From: Limisphaerales bacterium
GTDB lineage: Bacteria; Verrucomicrobiota; Verrucomicrobiia; Limisphaerales; UBA11358
Direction of reading: 5' to 3'
DNA: 6,100 nucleotides
Assembly (NCBI GenBank): GCA_003455565.1
Contig: DMQW01000477.1
Location: 3,494-9,593 of the forward strand
Below, one piece after another: positions 1 through 5,324 of this stretch. How positions within the stretch are numbered: position 1 is the first letter of the stretch; each line of letters opens with the position of its first letter. The position numbers and the translations under genes are program-made. Under the pieces are notes generated by a model. That model was not told the DNA's origin and searched no databases. It saw only the letters and a list, made by a program, of their open reading frames with translations.

Positions 1-80
1 AGACTGGTCACGCCCACCACGCAGGTGATGAGACACAGGACAATGATCAAATACGGATAACGGATGGCAAATTTTGGCAT
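1..80 (-). CDS. Second RND transporter, N-terminus only (runs off left edge)
   Basis: Only the first 26 codons (plus two bases) are inside the window, starting from ATG at 78-80. They encode a short basic start and TM1 (MPKFAIRYPYL then IIVLCLITCVVGVTS). The peptide matches the start of the first RND transporter (3274 leftward) at 23 of 26 residues, and the DNA matches at 67 of 80 bases. It follows the first transporter's stop by 44 bases, so the two are tandem genes in one operon. The ATG has no Shine-Dalgarno at normal distance; the nearest (AGAGG, 120-124) instead faces a tiny frame at 85-114. The gene could supply a partner subunit, as in MdtB/MdtC pairs, or a backup pump. How much of it exists cannot be seen. 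Confidence 0.85.
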   Translation of the reverse strand, partial: MPKFAIRYPYLIIVLCLITCVVGVTS

Positions 81-84
81 AACA

Positions 85-114
85 TCATTCAGGCTCGAGT
101 TGGTTTGAATTCAT
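85..114 (-). other. Nine-codon reading frame between the two RND genes (possible leader peptide or frameshifted start)
   Basis: An AGAGG ribosome-binding-like motif (120-124) sits five bases before ATG (112-114), which opens MNSNQLEPE and stops at TGA (85-87), four bases before the ATG of the second RND gene. This is the best Shine-Dalgarno spacing in the window. It could be a coupling leader peptide. Alternatively it could be the true N-terminal extension of the second RND protein, put out of frame by a single-base indel. It may also be chance. Confidence 0.3.
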
Positions 115-119
115 AATTG

Positions 120-124
120 CCTCT
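120..124 (-). promoter_or_regulatory. Shine-Dalgarno-like AGAGG
   Basis: AGAGG on the minus strand follows directly after the stop codon of the first RND frame. It is five bases from the ATG at 112-114 but 39 bases from the ATG at 78-80, so it cannot serve the latter directly. Confidence 0.4.
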
Positions 125-2338
125 TTATGACACGGGGGCTGGCGGCGATGCCGGCGGAGTTTTTTCAGTTTTTCCGTAAGCCAGCAGATACGCCGCCGGA
201 ACGATATAAACCGTCAGAACAACCGAGACGGCCAGACCGCCAATGATGGCGCGGGCGAGCGGCACATAGGCTTCGCTGCCGGTGCCCAGGCTCAAGGCCA
301 TCGGAATCAGGCCGAACAGCGTTGCGAGCGAAGTCATCAGCACGGGGCACAGGCGCACGCGGCACGCCAGCGCCACGGCTTCGCGGAGCGGCTTGCCTTC
401 TTCACGCAAACGGTGCGTGAAATCCACGATCAAAATGCTGTTGGACACGACAATGCCCACCATCATCACCACGCCCATGAGCGACATCACATTCAGCGTC
501 GTGCCGGTCAGAAACAAAATCAGCAGCACGCCGGCCAACCCCGTCGGCACCGCCAGCAAAATCAACAGCGGATCAATGAACGACTGGAATTGCGCTACCA
601 AAATCAGATAAACCAGAATCACCGAGAGAATCAGACCGAAACCAAAACTGCTGAACGAAGCCTGCATGCCTTCCACGGAACCGCGCACGTTGACCCGCAC
701 GTCTTTGGGCAGAGACGTGTGCTGGATGATGCGTTTGACTCCGGCCAGCACGCGTCGCAAGTTTTCACCTGTCGGCGCCACATAGACATCAATCACGCGC
801 TGCAATTGGTAATGGTCCACTTCCGTCGGTGCCTGAAAATGTTTGATGGTGCTGACGGCATCCAGGCGCGTGGAATGCATCGCACCTGACGCGCGCAATG
901 GAATAGCGCCCAAGTCCGCCAGGTTCTTTACATAGTTTTCAGGATATTGAACCGTCAGCATATAGTCGTTGCCGCTTTTCGGATCCACCCAATAGCTGGG
1001 CGCGATCATCATGTCCGAAGTCAGAGCGGTGATGACGTTGCCGACGACTTCCTTTTCGTTCAGTCCGAGTTCGCTGGCGCGTTCACGGTCAATGTCCACT
1101 TTCAATGCCGGAAAATCCACATCCTGCGGCACCAGCACGTCACTGACGCCCGGCAACGCGCGGACTTGGCCGGCAATTTGCATGGCGATTTTGTGAGCTT
1201 CGCGGATGTCCGCGCCGCTGACTTGAATGTCCATCGGTGCGGGCATTCCGAGATTGAGAATGGCGTCCACGAGACCGCCCGTCTGAAAATACGCGACGAC
1301 CTGCGGCAATTCTTTTTGCAACCGCGCCCGCACGCGATCCATATAAACGAAGCTGCTGGCCTGGCGACGGTCCTGCAATCCAACCTGCACAAACGCCGTA
1401 TGCTGGCCGGAGTTCGGAGTGTAAATGGACGAAAAACCGGGCGTGACGCCGATGTTGGCGACGACAATTTTCACATCGTTGGTGGGCACAACTTCGCGAA
1501 CAATATTTTCAACCTTCTCGACCAACTGCTGCGTAATTTCCAAACGCGTGCCCGTCGGCGCTTTGAGATTGATGACGAACTGGCCGGGATCCGTGCGCGG
1601 AAAATACGCTTCGCCGATCAACGGATAGAGCGCCAGGCTCAAGATGAAAAGTCCGGTGATTCCCAGCACCGTGGCCATCGGACGCACCAAGGCGAATTTC
1701 ACCGAACGGTCGTAGGCATCCAACATCCGGTTAAATTTTCCATTGAACCACCCATTGAACCGCTGACCGAAAGATTTCGGAGTTCCTTCCACTTCGTGTC
1801 CGTGATGCCCTTTGATAAATCTGGCGCAAAACAGCGGCACAACGGTCATCGCCACGAAATACGACGCGAACAGCGACAGCACAACGGACAGCGCAAGCGC
1901 CGTGAACAGAAACCGGCTGACACCGTAAAGAAACGTCACCGGAAAAAAAACCACGACCGTGGCCAGCGTTGCGGCCAGCACTGGCAACGCAACTTCACGT
2001 CCGCCTCTTTCCGCAGCAACCTCCGGCTTCTCGCCCAATTCGATGTGGCGGAAAATATTTTCCAGCACGACGACCGAATTATCAATCAAACGGGAAAACG
2101 CCAGCGCCAGTCCGCCAAGCACCATCGCGTTGATGGTGTTGTCGCCGACGGAAAGCGCAATGAAAGTCGCCAGCGCGGAAAGTGGAATTGAAAGAAAAAC
2201 AGCGACTGTCGCCCTCATGCTGCCGAGAAAAATCAAAATCATTGCGCCCGTGAGAATCAAACCGATCGCACCTTCGTGAATGAGATTTTCAATGGCGTTT
2301 TTGACGAAGACGGACTGGTCAAAAACAACTTTTGTCAC
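125..2338 (-). CDS. RND transporter, C-terminal fragment (TM2-TM12 and second porter domain)
   Basis: This 737-residue frame continues the preceding fragment without a frame change, from GTG at 2336-2338, five bases after the TAA, to TAA at 125-127. It contains TM2-TM6 (about residues 23-172), a cytoplasmic linker with HHGH (178-181), TM7 (about 221-242), the PC1/PC2 periplasmic region (about 243-560), TM8-TM12 (about 563-720) and a Pro/Ala-rich tail. Aligned by eye to AcrB, TM4 reads LIDNSVVVLEN, so Asp407 is kept (Asp86) but Asp408 is Asn87. TM10 reads VVSNSILIVDF, so Lys940 is Ser632. Arg971 (Arg662) and Thr978 (Thr669) are kept. The GTG has at best a weak GAAG six bases upstream, so independent translation would rely on termination-reinitiation. 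The rest of the frame is undamaged over 2.2 kb, which argues for a recent mutation, read-through or a sequence error rather than an old pseudogene. Substrates are not predictable. Confidence 0.9.
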   Translation of the reverse strand: MTKVVFDQSVFVKNAIENLIHEGAIGLILTGAMILIFLGSMRATVAVFLSIPLSALATFIALSVGDNTINAMVLGGLALAFSRLIDNSVVVLENIFRHIELGEKPEVAAERGGREVALPVLAATLATVVVFFPVTFLYGVSRFLFTALALSVVLSLFASYFVAMTVVPLFCARFIKGHHGHEVEGTPKSFGQRFNGWFNGKFNRMLDAYDRSVKFALVRPMATVLGITGLFILSLALYPLIGEAYFPRTDPGQFVINLKAPTGTRLEITQQLVEKVENIVREVVPTNDVKIVVANIGVTPGFSSIYTPNSGQHTAFVQVGLQDRRQASSFVYMDRVRARLQKELPQVVAYFQTGGLVDAILNLGMPAPMDIQVSGADIREAHKIAMQIAGQVRALPGVSDVLVPQDVDFPALKVDIDRERASELGLNEKEVVGNVITALTSDMMIAPSYWVDPKSGNDYMLTVQYPENYVKNLADLGAIPLRASGAMHSTRLDAVSTIKHFQAPTEVDHYQLQRVIDVYVAPTGENLRRVLAGVKRIIQHTSLPKDVRVNVRGSVEGMQASFSSFGFGLILSVILVYLILVAQFQSFIDPLLILLAVPTGLAGVLLILFLTGTTLNVMSLMGVVMMVGIVVSNSILIVDFTHRLREEGKPLREAVALACRVRLCPVLMTSLATLFGLIPMALSLGTGSEAYVPLARAIIGGLAVSVVLTVYIVPAAYLLAYGKTEKTPPASPPAPVS

Positions 2339-2344
2339 CAGTTA
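2339..2344 (-). other. In-frame TAA stop interrupting the RND transporter frame
   Basis: On the minus strand the frame reads GAT GTG CCG AAG TAA CTG GTG ACA AAA GTT (Asp-Val-Pro-Lys-stop-Leu-Val-Thr-Lys-Val). There is no frameshift: codons on both sides are in register. The interruption lies between the end of PN2 and the amphipathic lead-in to TM2. One base change from GAA, CAA, AAA, TCA, TTA or TAC/TAT would give this TAA. TAA also ends the same gene at 125-127, so general reassignment of TAA is unlikely. Confidence 0.85.
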
Positions 2345-3274
2345 CTTCGGCACATCGAGCAAATGGGCAACGGCGTCTTTGATTCCATTGACGACGGAGA
2401 TGGTGTTGGCATCGCCACCTTGCTTCAGCACCGGCAAATAAATGGAAGGCTGCCCATCAATGCGCACGATGTTGTATTGGATTTGCGACGCATTGGCGGC
2501 CCTGCCCACGTCCGCCACGAGCACCGAGGCATTGCCGACGGTTTTGAGCGGCAATGAATTGATGTCCTTGACGTCATTGATCTGGGTGTTCGCGTAAAGA
2601 TTGGCGTCAAACGGGCCGATTTTCACGTCGCCCGCCGGCAGAATCAGGTTGGCTTCGTTGACAGAACGAACGACATCCATCACGCTCAATTGATGCGCTT
2701 CCAGTTTGAGCGGGTCCACATAGACCATGATCTGCCGGTAACGCCCGCCGAACGGCTGCGGCACGGACGCGCCCGGCACATTGGCCACTTGATTGCGCAC
2801 GCCATACTGGCCGAGGTCGCGGAGTTGGGCTTCATTCAGCCCTTCTCCTTTTAATGTGATGAGACACACAGGCAGACTCGACGCATCGAATTTCAAGACG
2901 ACTGGTGGCAAAGTTCCCGGCGGCAGACGACGCAAATTGGCCATAGCCAGATTGGCGATGGTGGTGACGGCGGAATCTGGATTCACGCCCGGTTGAAAAT
3001 AAACTTTGATGAGGCTCACACCCGGCAGTGAGCGCGACTCAATGTGGTCAATGCCCGCGCCTAATGTGAAAAAACGCTCGAACCGGCCGGTGATGTCGTT
3101 TTCAATTTGTTCCGGCGGCATTCCGGAAAAAAACGTGGCGACGACCACGACCGGAATGCGGATGGCCGGAAAAAGGTCCACCGGCATTCGCACGAGACTG
3201 GTCACGCCCACCACGCAAGTGATGAGGCAGATGACAATGATCAGATACGGATAGCGAATGGCGAAACGAGACAT
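2342..3274 (-). CDS. RND transporter, N-terminal fragment (TM1 and first porter domain)
   Basis: This 310-residue reading frame is the first third of an AcrB/MdtB-type (hydrophobe/amphiphile efflux) transporter. It starts with ATG at 3272-3274. TM1 is at about residues 8-28, followed by MPVDLFPAI and the periplasmic PN1/PN2 porter region to residue 310 (landmarks: FFSGMPPEQIE at 48-58, LPPGTLPPVV at 117-126, VPGASVPQPFGGRYR at 166-180). It ends at TAA (2342-2344). The next codons in the same frame, CTG GTG ACA AAA, continue the protein as LVTKVVFDQS, the conserved run into TM2, so this is not a natural protein end. An intact RND protein has about 1020-1070 residues; both parts plus the stop position give 1049. 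The start has no clear Shine-Dalgarno. On its own the fragment has one membrane helix and no proton pathway, so it could not pump. It is either half of a split or read-through protein, a broken gene, or a sequencing error. Confidence 0.9.
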   Translation of the reverse strand: MSRFAIRYPYLIIVICLITCVVGVTSLVRMPVDLFPAIRIPVVVVATFFSGMPPEQIENDITGRFERFFTLGAGIDHIESRSLPGVSLIKVYFQPGVNPDSAVTTIANLAMANLRRLPPGTLPPVVLKFDASSLPVCLITLKGEGLNEAQLRDLGQYGVRNQVANVPGASVPQPFGGRYRQIMVYVDPLKLEAHQLSVMDVVRSVNEANLILPAGDVKIGPFDANLYANTQINDVKDINSLPLKTVGNASVLVADVGRAANASQIQYNIVRIDGQPSIYLPVLKQGGDANTISVVNGIKDAVAHLLDVPK

Positions 3275-3292
3275 TGCGAAAATGGAAATGGT

Positions 3293-3988
3293 TCAAGGCC
3301 GCTCTTTGGCGATGGCGTCGCGCAATTTTTCAATCGAAAAATCCTTGGACTGACAGAGCGCGATCAATTCCTGTTCGCGAGAGATGATTTCCGCCGCCGC
3401 CGCCGGAATCTTTCCGGCGATGTCGGACGGAATAGATTGAATCCCGTGCAAATCGCCGTGAAGCAAATCGCCGGATTCGATTTTCAGTCCGCCGATTTTA
3501 ACGGGCGTGCCAAATTCAACAATGTGAACGTAGGCGTGAGACACGGAAACGCTGCCGGCAAAGAGTGGAAAATCCAGCTTCTCCGCCGCCGGCAGGTCGC
3601 GCACCGAACCATTCGTCACCGCGCCTGCACAGCCGAGCGCGCGCAGAATGTTGACATGCACCGCGCCGAGCAATGAACCAAGTCCAACTTTCGTGGCCAC
3701 ATCCTGCACCACCACCACGCGCGGCGCGGGCAGCGAAAGAATGTAATCCCACCAATCCGTGCGGTCGGTGTAATTGCTGGCAGCCGTCGGCGGCGCGGAA
3801 CCGCGAATCTTGACCGTGGCCGCGTAACCGAGCATCGGCCGCAGGTGGGGAAACAGACAATGCACCGAGTTGTCCGCAAAACCCTCGTTGCGCAGCCGCT
3901 CGTGAAACGTTTCGATGGCGTTGGCCAGCGTGCAGGCGTCCACCCGCCGTAAAATTTCCAATTGTTCGGAAGTTAAAATAGCATTCAT
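3293..3988 (-). CDS. RraA-like family protein (RraA / HMG-aldolase fold)
   Basis: This is a stand-alone 231-residue protein of the RraA-like superfamily, which includes RNase E inhibitor RraA and the class II 4-hydroxy-4-methyl-2-oxoglutarate/oxaloacetate-decarboxylating aldolases (older records mislabel many as demethylmenaquinone methyltransferases). It was recognised from the core at residues 104-131, ending in TNGSVRD (Arg130-Asp131), followed by DFPLFAGSVS, the GTPVKIGG strand and GDLLHGDLHGIQSIP (173-187). In active aldolases an acidic residue lies 21 positions before that Arg; here it appears to be Ala109, so canonical aldolase activity is doubtful. It is longer than E. coli RraA (about 160 aa), with about 50 extra N-terminal residues and a C-terminal helix. 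The chosen start is ATG at 3986-3988; an in-frame TTG at 3995-3997 would add three residues, and both have only weak ribosome sites. It sits between the MFP and the RND transporter, and its stop is 18 bases from the pump start. Substrate and role are unknown. Confidence 0.85.
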   Translation of the reverse strand: MNAILTSEQLEILRRVDACTLANAIETFHERLRNEGFADNSVHCLFPHLRPMLGYAATVKIRGSAPPTAASNYTDRTDWWDYILSLPAPRVVVVQDVATKVGLGSLLGAVHVNILRALGCAGAVTNGSVRDLPAAEKLDFPLFAGSVSVSHAYVHIVEFGTPVKIGGLKIESGDLLHGDLHGIQSIPSDIAGKIPAAAAEIISREQELIALCQSKDFSIEKLRDAIAKERP

Positions 3989-4030
3989 GAATTCCAAAAA
4001 ATCCCGCGCGCGGCAAAATTTTCCGGGCTG

Positions 4031-4071
4031 CGTCGCGCTCCAAAAAACATTGAATCGGTTTCGTCGCGCTC
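4031..4071. repeat. 10-bp direct repeat in the MFP/RraA-like intergenic gap
   Basis: CGTCGCGCTC (plus strand) occurs at 4031-4040 and again at 4062-4071, 31 bases apart (about three helical turns), in the 152-base gap between the MFP stop and the RraA-like ATG. This is the longest non-coding gap in the window. The repeat could be a paired operator or a chance match. No convincing terminator or sigma-70 promoter was found in the gap. Confidence 0.3.
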
Positions 4072-4140
4072 ATTCGTTGTTTCAGTTTTATGAAAATGCT
4101 TGATGGAGTGAAACGCACACAGTCGTTGAATGGTTTGATT

Positions 4141-5307
4141 TCAATTTTCATCGCGCATGGAAAGCTGGATGAGCTTCGGCTCGACTTTCTGCCCGGCCTG
4201 AAATCCCGAACGGTTGCCGATGACCACCAGATCGCCCTCATCTAGGCCGGAAAGAACTTCATATCTGTCCGCCGTTTCCAAACCCAGTTTGACGGCGCGC
4301 TCTTCAATTTGGTTGTTGCGGTTGACGACATAAACCGTGGGCGTCTTTTCACCGGCAACTGCTTCGGTGGGAACGGCCAGCGCCTGAAGGTGTTTTTCAA
4401 CTTTTAAGACCACGGTGGCATACATCCCCGGCATCAGTTCCAGATTTGGATTGGGCACTTCAATTTCTGTGATCATCGTCCGCGTGGATTCATCCACATC
4501 GTGAGTGAACCGTGCAATGATGCCGGTGAAAGTTTTGCCGTTGAGAGAATCCACGCGCACTTCAACCGGATCGCCAAGCTTGACGTCCTTGACGTAATCC
4601 ACCGTGACGGGAAAATCCAGTCGCAGCCGGTAATTGTCTGAAACACGCACCAGCGTCTGGCTTTGTCCACCTGATGTTCCGCCTTGAATCAGCGTGCCGG
4701 GGTCGGCGTAACGGTGCGTGACGACGCCGTCAAACGGCGCAGTGATCTGCGTGTAACCAACCATGGTTTGAAATTTTTCCACATTGGCTTTGGCGGCAGC
4801 AATGGCGGCGGTGGTGGTCAGGTTATTCGCCTCGGCGGTATCGAGTTCCTGTTGTGCAACCAGATTGGGATGGTCTTTGTTGACCGATTGCAGCCGTGTG
4901 TAAATCAAATGCGCATTGGTGTAATCGGTCTCCACCTTCTGTTCCGTGGCGCGGGCATTGACCAGTTCATCCTGCAATTCCGGCACTTCGAGCGTGGCCA
5001 TAAGCTGACCGGCCTTGACCTTGTCGCCGAAATCCACGTTCATTTTGTCCACATAGCCGGAAACTTTTGCGTGCAATTCCACTTCTTCATAGGGTCGAAA
5101 CTCCGCCGAAATCGTCACCTCTTTGTAAAGGTCTTCACGCGTCACTTTCGCCACGCCCGCCGTCGGCACGGCGCTTGAATCAGCGCTCGCGGGAGTTTGC
5201 GCGTGTGCGCGATGCACCGCCCACAAAACGCCTAGGCCGAGGATGACCGCCGCCGCCAGAATTTTGCAGAGGTTTCCGAAACGGAATTTCACGATTTTGA
5301 ATTTCAT
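4141..5307 (-). CDS. RND efflux periplasmic adaptor (membrane-fusion protein, HlyD/AcrA family)
   Basis: This is the periplasmic adaptor that links an RND pump to an outer-membrane channel. With the ATG at 5305-5307 it has 388 residues, normal for the family. The frame can be extended to a non-ATG start at 5361, but that would overlap the kinase and precede the signal sequence. Residues 1-36 are a basic start, a hydrophobic stretch (16-31) and an AHA cleavage site before Gln37. There is no lipobox, so it is probably not a lipoprotein. Domains in order: first half of the lipoyl-like domain (about 74-107, VSGYVDKMNVDFGDKVKAG), a short alpha-hairpin coiled coil (about 110-182), second lipoyl half (TQITAPFDGVVTHRYADPG, 186-204), beta-barrel (about 218-302, with LMPGMYATVVL) and membrane-proximal domain (about 303-380). 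No methionine or histidine cluster suggesting metal handling is visible. No clear Shine-Dalgarno precedes the ATG, and the kinase stop codon is 17 bases upstream, so translational coupling is plausible. Confidence 0.95.
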   Translation of the reverse strand: MKFKIVKFRFGNLCKILAAAVILGLGVLWAVHRAHAQTPASADSSAVPTAGVAKVTREDLYKEVTISAEFRPYEEVELHAKVSGYVDKMNVDFGDKVKAGQLMATLEVPELQDELVNARATEQKVETDYTNAHLIYTRLQSVNKDHPNLVAQQELDTAEANNLTTTAAIAAAKANVEKFQTMVGYTQITAPFDGVVTHRYADPGTLIQGGTSGGQSQTLVRVSDNYRLRLDFPVTVDYVKDVKLGDPVEVRVDSLNGKTFTGIIARFTHDVDESTRTMITEIEVPNPNLELMPGMYATVVLKVEKHLQALAVPTEAVAGEKTPTVYVVNRNNQIEERAVKLGLETADRYEVLSGLDEGDLVVIGNRSGFQAGQKVEPKLIQLSMRDEN

Positions 5308-5324
5308 AGGCGGATGGAAAACTT

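Noticed and set aside
947..2191. Long plus-strand open frame (414 codons) opposite the RND transporter
   Set aside because: It lies wholly antisense to a clearly conserved RND coding region. Its product is rich in His, Arg and Gln with no recognisable domain, typical of a shadow frame in GC-biased DNA.
125..2344. Genetic code change in which TAA is read as an amino acid
   Set aside because: The same transporter ends at TAA (125-127). Reading through that codon gives only a short tail unlike RND termini before a TGA.
3388..3420. GCC/GGC trinucleotide run as a microsatellite
   Set aside because: It encodes a short alanine run in the C-terminal part of the RraA-like protein and is only about four units long.
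4002..4027. GC-rich palindrome (CCGCGCGCGG, 4004-4013) next to a run of six A (T on the coding strand) as a possible terminator after the MFP gene
   Set aside because: The palindrome leaves too small a loop for a stable stem, the wider pairing is only four base pairs, and it lies almost on top of the RraA-like start.
4072..4140. Possible sigma-70 promoter for the RraA-like gene (CATAAA-like -10)
   Set aside because: No acceptable -35 box at 16-18 bases; the match is no better than chance in an AT-rich spacer.
3516..4241. Minus-strand frame overlapping the RraA-like gene and the MFP end
   Set aside because: It overlaps two recognised genes in another frame and has an arginine/alanine-rich composition without a domain.
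4684..5178. Plus-strand open frame opposite the MFP gene
   Set aside because: It is antisense to a well-recognised MFP and shows low-complexity glycine and histidine stretches and no family features.
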